Shown here one piece after another: positions 24,885-33,433 of a stretch of DNA of 35,835 nt; position 1 is the stretch's first letter; each line of letters begins with the position of its first letter. Origin of the DNA: Planctomycetota bacterium (GTDB lineage: Bacteria; Planctomycetota; Planctomycetia; Pirellulales; UBA1268); NCBI GenBank assembly GCA_003670915.1, contig QWQH01000143.1, forward strand, positions 1 to 35,835, written 5' to 3'. The notes under the pieces are model-generated. The model did no database searches, was not told the DNA's origin, and worked only from the letters and a program-made list of their open reading frames with translations. A program made the translations under genes and the position numbers.

Positions 24885-25665
24885 TCGGTGTCGCGATGCC
24901 GTCATCCCCGCAGGCAGGTTCGCCCAAGAGCAGCATGGCGCGAGGAAGCGTTGAGTCGATCACCCGTGACAGGGCCACAATAAAGCCAGCCGCTCCATCC
25001 CGAAAGCCCCCCTGCAGAAAATAGCTTTTCGAAAAAATGGCACACGCGCGCAGGGGGAGCATCCACGTGTGAACCCGCTGCTTTTTACGACGCATGATCT
25101 CAGACTTTAATCGGGCGTACTGAATCGAGCGGGCAATCACATCGCTACAGGTGTCGTAGCTCCTGTGCATCATGGACCCTGGCAGAAGGGTGGGGAGGCG
25201 GTATCCACGAACCCGTTCGTGGACGATGTGCGATGTAAAGCCAGCCGTCCTGCGGTGAAAGAGCCTCACGACTCGGTCGGCTCTCCATGTGCCGTGCCGC
25301 AGTTCGCGAGAACCGATAAACGTGCGTCGGCGGATCGACCAGCAGGCCGTGGGGTTAGAAAGATCCAGCGTCCGAATTGCATTGATGGCCTCACTGTCGA
25401 GCACTTCGTCGTCGTCGAGCGAGAGAATCCAGTCGTGTGAGGCGCTCTCCACTGCACGTTGTTTTTGCGGGCCGTAACCGAGAAATGCTTGGTGTTCCAC
25501 GCGGGCCCCGGCAGCACGCGCGATTTCGATGGTGGCGTCGGTGGAGCCCGAATCACACACCAGTCGCTCGTCGCAGAAATCAACGCATGCCAGCGTGTCT
25601 GCGAGGTGCTTGGCGCCGTTGAGCGTGATAATAACAGCCGAGATTGGGAGCAGGACAGGCATCAT
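24871..25665 (-). CDS. Family 2 glycosyltransferase, WaaE/KdtX-like
   Basis: A 264-residue GT-A fold transferase using a nucleotide sugar. Seen are ISAVIITLNGAKHLADTLAC, the CDERLVCDSGSTDATIEIA block, QKQRAVESASHDWILSLDDDEVLD with the metal-binding acidic triad, and the basic HRSYDTCSDVIARSIQYARL region. This order is that of WaaE-like lipopolysaccharide core glucosyltransferases. The C-terminus has hydrophobic stretches (MLPLRACAIFSKSYFLQGG) that may touch the membrane. Its ATG overlaps the kinase stop as ATGA, suggesting translational coupling. It converges with rluD and overlaps it by 14 bases. The acceptor is unknown; a surface glycolipid is likely. Confidence 0.87.
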   Translation of the reverse strand: MMPVLLPISAVIITLNGAKHLADTLACVDFCDERLVCDSGSTDATIEIARAAGARVEHQAFLGYGPQKQRAVESASHDWILSLDDDEVLDSEAINAIRTLDLSNPTACWSIRRRTFIGSRELRHGTWRADRVVRLFHRRTAGFTSHIVHERVRGYRLPTLLPGSMMHRSYDTCSDVIARSIQYARLKSEIMRRKKQRVHTWMLPLRACAIFSKSYFLQGGFRDGAAGFIVALSRVIDSTLPRAMLLLGEPACGDDGIATPIKHS

Positions 25666-27410
25666 GGCCCCAGGCCGTTGGGCACTCTGGAATCGAGCAT
25701 CGTGGCATTTGACAGATCATCTGTATGCTTCTCTGGCATGCTGATGGGTTGAGCGTCACCGGCCACGGTGAGCGGAAACTCCAGTACAAATGTGCTTCCT
25801 TGGCCGGGCTGGCTCGTGACCCGGATGTCACCGCCGTGTTCACGCAGAATCTTGCGGCTTACTGTTAGCCCAAGGCCTGTGCCTCGCGATCCCTTCGTCG
25901 ACACAAAGAGATTGAAAATATCGTTCAGCATTTCGGGGCTCATCCCCTCGCCGTTATCGCTCACGATGATCCGCACCCACCCAGCAGCGTGGTCGCATTC
26001 GAGGAGAATCTGGACGTCTGCTTTGGGCTTGTTTTCGACGGCGTCTATCGCATTCGTCACAACGTTGAGCACGGCCCGCGAGAGGGCTTCTGGATCGAAC
26101 ACGAGCCGCGGAAGATCGGTGGGAGGTTTCCAGCGAATCGTGGTATGCATTTCGGTGGCGCGCTGCTGCACGGTTTCGACGATATCGGTAACCAGTGCAA
26201 CTAAATCAGAAGGCACGGGATCGGGCTCACGTTCTTTGCTAAACGAGAGCATGTCCATCACCAGCGATGATATTTTATTTTGGTTGCGAGCCACGATGTC
26301 CCAGCCCTTGCGCAACACAGCCGCGTCGTCGTTGTCGAGCCCCATCTCGACTAAATAGCTGCCACCACGAATGCCCTGCAATATGTTTTTTATGTGGTGC
26401 GAAAGGGTGGCAATCGTCTGGCCGACAGCCGCCAGCCGCTCCGACTGCACCATCGCCGAATAGTAGGTGGTGTCTTCTACCGCCAACGCCGCCTGATGGC
26501 CGATCGCAATCATCAGTTTGAGATGTTCGTCGGTAAATCGTCTCTGTCCCGATTCGATGACCTCCGAGAGCGGCACGTTTGTGTCGACGTAGAGCACGCC
26601 CACCGTGTCGTAGCGTCCCTGAAGCGGCACGCAGATCGCTTCGCGTACGCCCGTCCGCAAGACGCTGTTGCCGGCACTGAAGCGATCGTCGTCTTGGGCA
26701 TCGCTTGTGAGCACTCCTTCGCGTCGGTCGAGCACATAGTCGAGGATCGTGCGGCTGATTGCCAAGGAAGTGGCGCCTCCCGGTTGGCGGTCGCGTCGGG
26801 CCTTAATCTGAAGTTGCCGCGTCTCCGGATTGAGCAGCATGATGCATCCGCGATCGGCCTCGATCCATTCAAAAACGAGTTGCAGAACGCGGCCGAGTAA
26901 CTCGTCGATATCGAGGGTGTGGCTCACGGCCAGCGATGTGCGATACATAACCTGCAGGTTGCTACGAGCTCTTGCGAGCCAACGGTTTTGCGTGTCGTCC
27001 GGCAGCATCTCGCCCATCTCGGCATCGTCATCGCGTAAGGTACGCACAATTCGAGAGCCATCGGCGCTGCTGGAGGGTGGTACGATGTCAACCATGCTGA
27101 TCGAGGGTTCATCTGCGCGGTCTTTGGAATAGACGAACACAGTGCGTCCGACCTGGATTTGGTCGCCGGTGGTGAGTTCGGCGCGTTCCACCTTGCGATT
27201 GTTGAGGAATGTTCCATTGCTGCTTTTGAGGTCGCCCACAACAAAGGTGTCGCCGACTCGACGGATTTCTGCATGCCGGCGGGAAACCTCGTTATCTTCC
27301 ACCTGCACGAAGTTGCCCGGTTCGCGGCCAATGCTCATGGCCGCGGTGCTGGCAGTGAGGTCGTAGCGGACCCCTTTTTTTTGACCTTGAATAACAAACA
27401 GAGACGGCAC
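25662..27410 (-). CDS. FHA-GAF sensor histidine kinase
   Basis: A 582-residue soluble kinase from the GTG at 27410, which gives the start MPSLFVIQGQKKGVRYDL. AGGAG lies ten bases upstream. The FHA domain spans about residues 5-95 (SIGREPGNFVQ, SRRHAEI, SSNGTFLNN) and would bind phosphothreonine. The GAF domain spans about 160-320 (ADRGCIMLLN, VPLQGRYDTVGVLYVDTN). The phosphoacceptor histidine is His338 or His339 in LSHHIKNILQG, and the ATPase has VVTNAIDAVE, SDNGEGM and GTGLGLTVS. There is no transmembrane segment and no receiver domain, and no response regulator is adjacent, so the partner is unknown. The ORF track start at 27677 overlaps the divergent peptidase gene and is rejected. ATG 27473 is an alternative. 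Confidence 0.92.
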   Translation of the reverse strand: MPSLFVIQGQKKGVRYDLTASTAAMSIGREPGNFVQVEDNEVSRRHAEIRRVGDTFVVGDLKSSNGTFLNNRKVERAELTTGDQIQVGRTVFVYSKDRADEPSISMVDIVPPSSSADGSRIVRTLRDDDAEMGEMLPDDTQNRWLARARSNLQVMYRTSLAVSHTLDIDELLGRVLQLVFEWIEADRGCIMLLNPETRQLQIKARRDRQPGGATSLAISRTILDYVLDRREGVLTSDAQDDDRFSAGNSVLRTGVREAICVPLQGRYDTVGVLYVDTNVPLSEVIESGQRRFTDEHLKLMIAIGHQAALAVEDTTYYSAMVQSERLAAVGQTIATLSHHIKNILQGIRGGSYLVEMGLDNDDAAVLRKGWDIVARNQNKISSLVMDMLSFSKEREPDPVPSDLVALVTDIVETVQQRATEMHTTIRWKPPTDLPRLVFDPEALSRAVLNVVTNAIDAVENKPKADVQILLECDHAAGWVRIIVSDNGEGMSPEMLNDIFNLFVSTKGSRGTGLGLTVSRKILREHGGDIRVTSQPGQGSTFVLEFPLTVAGDAQPISMPEKHTDDLSNATMLDSRVPNGLGP

Positions 27411-27607
27411 GAGGGAAACACTCCTGTGGGCAGCCGAAGACCTATGCAAATCGACCAGTCCAAATTCTGTCATAGACACCGCTGATCGGGAAGCGGCAAC
27501 TGGGATAGAATACGCCTGATGGCCGAAAGAGCGATCAGTCGAGCGTCTTTTGGCCTCCTGAGCTCCGCGTGGAGCAGGTGTTGGTTGATTGGACCATCGA
27601 GGATTGT

Positions 27608-29614
27608 ATGACTCAACGAGTTGTGTTGGAGGCGACGAGGACTTCTCTCTGGGCGGCCGTTGATCGCCTTTTGCCATGCGGGCTCCACCGATGGTTGGTG
27701 CTCAGCCCGGCAGTCCTCTTGTGTGCGCTGACGATCTGTCAGGTGTTTGTAACGCGAGCCCGAGCTGAAGGTCCCGTGCCGCCGAGTGATCAGGATGGCT
27801 TGCGTGACCGTCTGCGAGAGGAAGTTGAGTGGTTGGCTTCGCCTGATCGCGAAGGGCGAGGCCCAGGTACACGCGGAATGAATCAGGCAGCCGATTGGAT
27901 TGCCGAACAGCTTTCAAAGGCGGGGCTCATCACAGAGTTCGATGGCAAAGGGCCATTCCAGAATTTTTCCATGACGCTTGAGGCCAAGCCAGGGCCCGCC
28001 ACAAGCAACATCGCCGAAATCATCGGGCCACCCAACGCGGATGGATCTGCTCGTGTCCAGTCGCTTCAGCTCGGTAAGGATTTCACGCCGTTGGCCGCCG
28101 GCGGCTCGGGGGAGTTTGATCTTCCGCTGGTGTTTGCCGGCTATGGGATCACTGCACCGGCTGAACAATACGACGACTACGCGCCGCTCACCAGCAAGGC
28201 GGCCAACAAAGGGGCGGCAGCGATTCTACTTCGACAGGAGCCTCAAAAAGACAATCCGCACAGTGTGTTCGATGGCAATCAGGCATCCCAATACGCTGCG
28301 CTTTCCAGAAAGGTAGCGAACGCATCGGAGCATGAGATGGGCGGAATCGTGTTTTGTAATGATGCCTCCGATTCAGAAAACGCACTCATGCCATTCAGCC
28401 GTGCTGGCGATGGTTCTGACCGACGCGCACTGCCGATTCTTCAAATCAGTCGCGAGTTAGTCAGCGTCCTCATGACTGAAAGTCTGGGCAAAAATCTTGC
28501 CACAATTGAAAAGGCGATCGACGAGACGTTTGAGCCGCAGAGCGCCCCATTGAATGGGTGGCGGCTTCGAGGCCGCGTGGCCATTGATCGCGTGGAGTCG
28601 GAAACAAAAAATGTTTTGGGAATGCTGCGGGGCACGGGCCAAGGGTTCCGCACCGCAGACGGCGAGGCCCCGGATTCGGGCAAGGGAGCCCCCTCTGGGG
28701 GCGAGGCCGAAGTTGTTGTACTCGGCGCGCATTACGATCACCTTGGCTACGGTGGAGTCAATTCGGCAGCTCCCGGCGAGAAAACGGTGCACCATGGCGC
28801 CGACGATAACGCGAGTGGTGTGGCCATGCTTGTGGAAGTGGCACGGCTGTTATCGCACGAGGGACCGTTTCCTCGCAGTGTGCTTTTTGTGGCATTTTCT
28901 GGTGAGGAGCGTGGGTTGCTAGGCAGTGCGCATTACACAGCCAATGCCGCAGTGCCGCTGGCTAACACCGTTGCGATGGTGAATCTTGACATGGTTGGTC
29001 GCCTCGACGGCAACAAGATTGTCATCCACGGCACCGGTACGGGCAGCGGACTCGATGCGATGGTCGATCGACTTGTTGGCACCCATGCCTTCGACGTGGC
29101 CAAGGAGCCAGGCGGCTTTGGCCCAAGCGACCATTCGAGCTTTTATGCGAAGCGAATCCCTGTCTTACACATCTTCACAGGGTCGCACTCCGACTACCAT
29201 CGTCCCACAGACACCCCCGATAAGATCAGCTACGAAGGAATGGCCCGCATCACGCGTCTTGTGGCTGATGCCGTGCGTGAGCTGGCGACGTCTCCCGCAA
29301 GGCCTCAATACATTGAGGTGGCATCCAAGATGTTTGCTGGGGGCGGTGACCGCCCCTACTTTGGCAGCATCCCCGACTTTGGAAAACCTGGGAACGGCTA
29401 TGCCATTACAGGGGTAACCAAAGACTCGCCCGCAGCACGTGGCGGGCTTCTAGGCGGTGATAGAATTGTGCGAATCGGGGCAAGCGCTGTCACGGGTCTG
29501 GAGGATTTCGACAGCGCGCTGCGGAAGCACAAGGGGGGCGAAACGGTGCCCGTTATCGTCCTGAGGGACGGTGTGCAGGTTTCGCTGGACGTCGTTTTGG
29601 ATCCGCCTCGATGA
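27608..29614 (+). CDS. Secreted M28-family metallopeptidase with C-terminal PDZ domain
   Basis: A zinc aminopeptidase-like protein of 668 residues from the ATG at 27608, with GAGGA just upstream. A hydrophobic segment near residues 28-47 followed by ARAEG suggests export. A PA-like insert (VFAGYGITAPAEQYDDYAP) lies around residues 165-250, and the conserved DVKGK of this insert is absent. The zinc ligands and catalytic Glu are seen in GAHYDHLGYGG, HHGADDNASGVAMLVE, FSGEERGLLGS, VNLDMVGRL and SDYHRPTDTPDKI, so it looks active. The PDZ domain at about 575-665 has ITGVTKDSPAARGGLLGGDRIVRIG. It is divergent from the kinase gene. Probably a periplasmic or envelope peptidase; substrate unknown. Confidence 0.92.
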   Translation: MTQRVVLEATRTSLWAAVDRLLPCGLHRWLVLSPAVLLCALTICQVFVTRARAEGPVPPSDQDGLRDRLREEVEWLASPDREGRGPGTRGMNQAADWIAEQLSKAGLITEFDGKGPFQNFSMTLEAKPGPATSNIAEIIGPPNADGSARVQSLQLGKDFTPLAAGGSGEFDLPLVFAGYGITAPAEQYDDYAPLTSKAANKGAAAILLRQEPQKDNPHSVFDGNQASQYAALSRKVANASEHEMGGIVFCNDASDSENALMPFSRAGDGSDRRALPILQISRELVSVLMTESLGKNLATIEKAIDETFEPQSAPLNGWRLRGRVAIDRVESETKNVLGMLRGTGQGFRTADGEAPDSGKGAPSGGEAEVVVLGAHYDHLGYGGVNSAAPGEKTVHHGADDNASGVAMLVEVARLLSHEGPFPRSVLFVAFSGEERGLLGSAHYTANAAVPLANTVAMVNLDMVGRLDGNKIVIHGTGTGSGLDAMVDRLVGTHAFDVAKEPGGFGPSDHSSFYAKRIPVLHIFTGSHSDYHRPTDTPDKISYEGMARITRLVADAVRELATSPARPQYIEVASKMFAGGGDRPYFGSIPDFGKPGNGYAITGVTKDSPAARGGLLGGDRIVRIGASAVTGLEDFDSALRKHKGGETVPVIVLRDGVQVSLDVVLDPPR

Positions 29615-29663
29615 GGCCGATTAGAGCACCGCACGCGCGTGCCCCTTCACGCCGTTTACTGCC

Positions 29664-29691
29664 CACGAGCCGAGTTTTCGTGCTTATTTTT
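29664..29691 (+). terminator. Weak candidate terminator after the M28 peptidase gene
   Basis: CACGA (29664-29668) can pair with TCGTG (29678-29682), followed by CTTATTTTT. The stem is only five pairs with a nine-base loop, but the T-rich tail and position about 50 bases after the stop codon fit. Confidence 0.3.
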
Positions 29692-29695
29692 GGTC

Positions 29696-29724
29696 TTGAG
29701 TCGCTCGCCACCGCCTGACATGAT
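29696..29724 (+). promoter_or_regulatory. Likely sigma-70-type promoter of the ompH-lpxC-lpxA operon
   Basis: TTGAGT (29696-29701) and CATGAT (29719-29724) are spaced by 17 bases, each with four consensus matches. They lie about 100 bases before the ompH GTG, just downstream of the candidate terminator. This is the largest gap before the operon. Confidence 0.4.
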
Positions 29725-29823
29725 CCCGCCCGCTTCGGATTCCCGTCGTGGCCACGGATGGCTGCCCTCGGTGTTTTTAGGCCCGAATGGCTCAGGGCAA
29801 GTCAAATAAGCAAGGAGTGCATT

Positions 29824-30480
29824 GTGAAGTTGCAAAATGTGCAGTGGCAGCAGGTGAGTGTTCTGTGCGTGGCGGTGGTTGCCATGCTGGAAATCGGTGA
29901 ACTCTCGGCGGTTGCTCAGGCGCCAGCGACGCCCACTTCGCAGTCAGGGCCTGCAAACCATGTAGCCGTCATCGATGTTGGCTACGTCTTTAAGAATCAC
30001 GCCCGCTTCAAAGTGGCGATGGACAAGATGAAGGATGAGGTCATGGCGGCGGAGAATGGCCTCAAGTCCGAGCGGGACCGCATCAACAGCGTGATGGAAC
30101 AAATCAAGGGTTTCAACGTCGGCACGCCAGAATACAAGAAGCTTGAGTCCGAGATAGCCAAGGCGCAGGGCGACTTCAATGTCAACGCCCAGTTGCAGAA
30201 GAAGGATTTTATGGAGCGTGAGGCAAAGGTTTATCTTCAGGTCTACACAGAGATTGAAAAAGCAGTGGAGCAGTTCGCCCGAGAGCATCGCATTGCTATC
30301 GTGCACCGTTTTGATGGAGAGCCAGTCGAGACTGGTGATCGCAATCAAATTTTGCGAGGGATCACGAAGCCGATTGTCTATCTGGAGCCGGGCATCGACA
30401 TCACTCCGGATATCCTCAAAATGCTCAACGGATCGGCCGTTGCCGCTGGAGCCGCTGGTTCACCTCCCCGCACTCGATAG
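29824..30480 (+). CDS. OmpH/Skp-family periplasmic chaperone
   Basis: Skp-like proteins hold unfolded outer-membrane proteins in the periplasm. From the GTG at 29824 (AAGGAG six bases upstream) the protein has 218 residues. The N-terminal segment VSVLCVAVVAMLEIGELSAVAQA is a probable signal peptide. VAVIDVGYVFKNHARFK is the family beta-strand, followed by a long charged helical hairpin at about residues 60-150 (MDKMKDEVMAAENGLKSERD, then MEREAKVYLQVYTEIEKAVE) and the IAIVHRFDGEPVE strand. The ORF track start (29758) adds 22 residues without ribosome-site support. The position before lpxC-lpxA mirrors the skp-lpxD-fabZ-lpxA arrangement of Gram-negative bacteria. Confidence 0.9.
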   Translation: MKLQNVQWQQVSVLCVAVVAMLEIGELSAVAQAPATPTSQSGPANHVAVIDVGYVFKNHARFKVAMDKMKDEVMAAENGLKSERDRINSVMEQIKGFNVGTPEYKKLESEIAKAQGDFNVNAQLQKKDFMEREAKVYLQVYTEIEKAVEQFAREHRIAIVHRFDGEPVETGDRNQILRGITKPIVYLEPGIDITPDILKMLNGSAVAAGAAGSPPRTR

Positions 30481-30514
30481 TTGTTTTGCGACCGTCCCGT
30501 GAGCGGCCGCCGCT

Positions 30515-31408
30515 GTGGCCTTTATAGATATGCCCCACACCCAATGCTTCCGGTCGCAGCGGACGCTCCGTCGACCAGCGGTTGTCTCCGGCTTCGGCTA
30601 TTGGACCGGCAAGAGAATCCGGGTGGAACTGGAGCCTGCGTCTGCCGGTACCGGTGTGGTGTTCGTGCGGGCCGATATAGATCCGCCAGTGAGAATCGCA
30701 GCGACGGTCGAGAATCGGATTGAAGCATCCAGCCGCACCAATCTCGCTGTGGCTGGAGGTCGCGTACAAATGGTGGAGCATCTCTTGAGCGCATTGGCAG
30801 GCATTGGGATCGACTGCTGCGTGGTGCGGGTCAATGGCGAAGAGTTGCCAGGTATGGATGGTTCGTCGCAGGCGTTTGTAGAAGCGATTGACGCTGCCGG
30901 CGTGGAGGATTTGGGTGCACCCTTGGAACCGCTTGTCGTCACGCAACCCGTGCGGATTGGCGATAGCGAATCGTGGATCGAGGCAATGCCTCCCTCCTTT
31001 CCAGGGCTGTCGATCGAGTATGTGCTGGATTACGGCCCTGGGCCAATCGGCCGGCAGGAGTTGTCGCTGCGAGTGACGCCCCAGACATATCGCGACGAGC
31101 TGTCCCAAGCCAGAACATTTATCTCCGTCGAAGACGCCGAGCGGATGCGAGCCGACGGGCGCGGGCTGTCTGTATCGCCTCGAGATCTGCTTGTATTTGG
31201 GCCAGATGGGCCTGTTGGCAACCGGCTGCGGTGGTCCGATGAGTGCGTGCGGCACAAAGTATTGGATGCCGTTGGCGATCTGGCGTTGGCTGGCCGTCCA
31301 CTGCACGCGCATGTGCGTGCCTGTCGCAGCGGCCATAGGCTCAATGCCAAGTTGGTGGGTCGGTTGATGGCGATGTGGTCCGAGCGTCGCGTGCGTGTGA
31401 CAGCCTAA
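30515..31408 (+). CDS. lpxC: UDP-3-O-acyl-N-acetylglucosamine deacetylase LpxC
   Basis: The committed, zinc-dependent step of lipid A synthesis in the cytoplasm. The protein has 297 residues from the GTG at 30515; an ATG at 30530 would remove five. The start QRTLRRPAVVSGFGYWTGKR aligns with QRTL-GVGLHSG but has WTG for HSG. The zinc histidine is in MVEHLLSALAGIGID, then LPGMDGSSQAFVEAI. The second zinc histidine and aspartate are in RHKVLDAVGDLAL, and the catalytic-region SGHRLNAKLV is conserved. The length matches the family, and it is not fused to FabZ as in some phyla. It follows ompH by 34 bases and precedes lpxA by 25, so one operon is likely. Confidence 0.95.
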   Translation: MAFIDMPHTQCFRSQRTLRRPAVVSGFGYWTGKRIRVELEPASAGTGVVFVRADIDPPVRIAATVENRIEASSRTNLAVAGGRVQMVEHLLSALAGIGIDCCVVRVNGEELPGMDGSSQAFVEAIDAAGVEDLGAPLEPLVVTQPVRIGDSESWIEAMPPSFPGLSIEYVLDYGPGPIGRQELSLRVTPQTYRDELSQARTFISVEDAERMRADGRGLSVSPRDLLVFGPDGPVGNRLRWSDECVRHKVLDAVGDLALAGRPLHAHVRACRSGHRLNAKLVGRLMAMWSERRVRVTA

Positions 31409-31433
31409 CCTTGGGTCAGCAGAAAACGCTTTT

Positions 31434-32315
31434 GTGATGATGGCTGGAGTCTGTGGTATGCCAGGAATGCACGACAATTCATCGCGACAAGTTCACCCAT
31501 TTCGGGGTGCAGATGCCGTCATTGCCCCATCGGCCATCGTAGAGTCGGGTGCGCGGATCGCAGAAGATGTGAGGATTGGTCCTTTCTGCGTGATCTCCAG
31601 CCAAGCAGTGATTGGTCGGGGCACGGTGCTCGAAAATAATGTTACGGTGATGGGAGACGTGGTTCTCGGCGAACGCAATCGTATTTTCCCCAATTGTGTG
31701 ATCGGAGCCGAACCACAGGACATCAGCTATGAAGGCACGCGCACTCGGGTTGTGATTGGGAATGACAATATTATTCGCGAGGGAGTCACGATCAACCGCG
31801 CCTCCGAAAAGGAAGACGGCCAGACCACTGTCGGCAGTTCAAATTTCCTGATGGCCTGCTGTCACGTGGCGCACGACTGCCAGGTGGGCGACCGGGTCGT
31901 TCTAGCCAATGGCACACTTCTCGGCGGGCACGTTCGCGTGCATTCGCACGCCTCGCTCTCCGGGGGCGTTGCCGTGCACCACTGGGCAACGATTGGCGGA
32001 TGGTCATTTGTTGCTGGGCTTTCTCGGGTGCTGCACGATGTGCCGCCGTTCATGCTCTGCGAGGGTCTTCCAGCTCGTCCGCGATGCATTAATGTCGTGG
32101 CGCTCAAACGCAGCGGATTTTCACAGGAATCGATCGAGGCGATTGCCGAGGCGCACCGCTTGCTCTACCGCGCGAAGGTTGGGCAGGAGCAAGCAAGAGA
32201 AGTTTTACGGTCGCAGGGGATGCTTTTGCCGCACGTCAACGAGTTGCTCACATTTCTTTCCCATCAGCAGGAAGGGCGACACGGTCGCGCCCGCGAACGC
32301 CGGAGGGCCGCATGA
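31434..32315 (+). CDS. lpxA: Acyl-ACP--UDP-N-acetylglucosamine O-acyltransferase LpxA
   Basis: First lipid A step, adding a hydroxyacyl chain to the 3-position of UDP-GlcNAc (or the 3-amino form). The protein has 293 residues. Hexapeptide repeats run from about residue 28 to 200 (IAPSAIVESGARIAEDVRIG, VIGRGTVLENNVTV, VVLGERNRIFPNCVIG). The catalytic histidine is in MACCHVAHDCQVGD. The substrate loop GAEPQDISYEGTRT is typical. The C-terminal helical part (FSQESIEAIAEAHRLLYR) is followed by a basic extension (RARERRRAA). Starts at 31434, 31437 or 31467 are possible. The stop overlaps the Gfo/Idh start as ATGA, implying tight coupling. LpxD and LpxB are not in the window. Confidence 0.95.
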   Translation: MMMAGVCGMPGMHDNSSRQVHPFRGADAVIAPSAIVESGARIAEDVRIGPFCVISSQAVIGRGTVLENNVTVMGDVVLGERNRIFPNCVIGAEPQDISYEGTRTRVVIGNDNIIREGVTINRASEKEDGQTTVGSSNFLMACCHVAHDCQVGDRVVLANGTLLGGHVRVHSHASLSGGVAVHHWATIGGWSFVAGLSRVLHDVPPFMLCEGLPARPRCINVVALKRSGFSQESIEAIAEAHRLLYRAKVGQEQAREVLRSQGMLLPHVNELLTFLSHQQEGRHGRARERRRAA

Positions 32316-33412
32316 CCCAAACGAGATGCCAAACTATGAATCGAACCAAAGTGGCTGTGATTGGATGTGGACACCTCGGCACAATTCATGCGAGGCTCCT
32401 CGCTGCGAGGGAGGATGTCGAACTCGTGGCCGTCGTCGATCCATCCGCCGCGTCGCGAGATCGGGTGGCCCAGTCGCACGGATGTAGGGCGATCGGTGAC
32501 CCGTACGAGTTGGTTGGTCTCGTGGCAGCGGCCATCGTGGCTGCGCCAACAGGACTCCATGCCGCAGTGTCGCTGCCATTGCTTGAGGCGGGACTCGATC
32601 TGCTTATCGAAAAGCCGATCGCCGCGAGCGTCGAAGATGCCCGTGCGATTGTTACGATGGCCAGACGCCACGCTCGTGTGGTTGCGGTTGGGCACGTCGA
32701 GCGGTTCAACCCGGCCTGGCAAATGGCCGTAACGCGGGCCGGCCGCGTTGTGTCGCTCGAATCGGCGAGGATGGCGCCCTTTTCATTTCGCTCAATGGAT
32801 GTTGGGGTCGTCCACGATCTGCTGATTCACGACATTGATCTGGTGCTCTCGCTCAATCCAGGACGATTAGACCGAGTGGATGCCCATGGTCTTATTGCCA
32901 CCGGCGGCCACGAAGACGCTGTGCGAGCGAGGCTCGTCTTTTCATCAGGGCTTGTGGCAGATCTTTCGGCATCCCGGATCCATCCAGCGATGGAGCGGAG
33001 AGTGACACTATGGTCGAGCGATGCGATCATTACAGTCGACTTCAACGCGAAGTCAGTCGAAGTGGTTACACCATCCGATGCGGTTCGTAGCGGGCGGTTT
33101 GTCGCCGCCGATGTGCCGATGGATCAGCGTGCAGGACTCAAGGAAAAATTCTTCGAGTCGATCCTGCACCGTCAGACGCTGGCGGTGCCAGAAGCCAATG
33201 CGATCGTGTGCGAGCACGACGATTTTCTGTCGGCTATCCGAACGGGCCGTGCGCCCACGGTGCCAGCGTCGGCTGGTGCCGCTGCGTTGGAAATCGCCAA
33301 CCGGGTGATCGACGGGCTGGTGTGCACCCGCTTGGGAGCGGAGGCCGGTTGCTCCACGGTGTCGATTGCCGCCTGCGGGGTACCTGGGTTTCCGTACCGT
33401 AAAACCGGTTGA
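32312..33412 (+). CDS. Gfo/Idh/MocA-family oxidoreductase in the lpx operon (GnnA-like candidate)
   Basis: A 366-residue NAD(P)-dependent sugar dehydrogenase. The Rossmann motif is VAVIGCGHLGTIHARLLAA, the EKP motif is in DLLIEKPIAASVEDA, and the family block GHVERFNPAWQMA follows. VHDLLIHDIDLVLSL carries the catalytic-region histidines. It is linked to lpxA by an ATGA overlap. In Acidithiobacillus ferrooxidans a member of this family, GnnA, lies beside lpxA and oxidises the 3-position of UDP-GlcNAc, with GnnB then adding an amino group. That makes a GnnA-like role plausible, but GnnB is not adjacent here and the substrate is inferred from context. A second ATG at 32336 is an alternative start. 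Confidence 0.85.
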   Translation: MTQTRCQTMNRTKVAVIGCGHLGTIHARLLAAREDVELVAVVDPSAASRDRVAQSHGCRAIGDPYELVGLVAAAIVAAPTGLHAAVSLPLLEAGLDLLIEKPIAASVEDARAIVTMARRHARVVAVGHVERFNPAWQMAVTRAGRVVSLESARMAPFSFRSMDVGVVHDLLIHDIDLVLSLNPGRLDRVDAHGLIATGGHEDAVRARLVFSSGLVADLSASRIHPAMERRVTLWSSDAIITVDFNAKSVEVVTPSDAVRSGRFVAADVPMDQRAGLKEKFFESILHRQTLAVPEANAIVCEHDDFLSAIRTGRAPTVPASAGAAALEIANRVIDGLVCTRLGAEAGCSTVSIAACGVPGFPYRKTG

Positions 33413-33433
33413 GTTTGCCCCGACCACGCTGCG

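Noticed and set aside
29631-29642. 12-base palindrome GCACGCGCGTGC after the M28 gene.
   Set aside because: It has no loop for a hairpin, and short CG-rich palindromes are expected in this composition. It could be a protein site but nothing else supports that.
30425-31477. 350-residue minus-strand ORF opposite lpxC.
   Set aside because: It runs antisense through the whole of lpxC and its translation shows no family motif.
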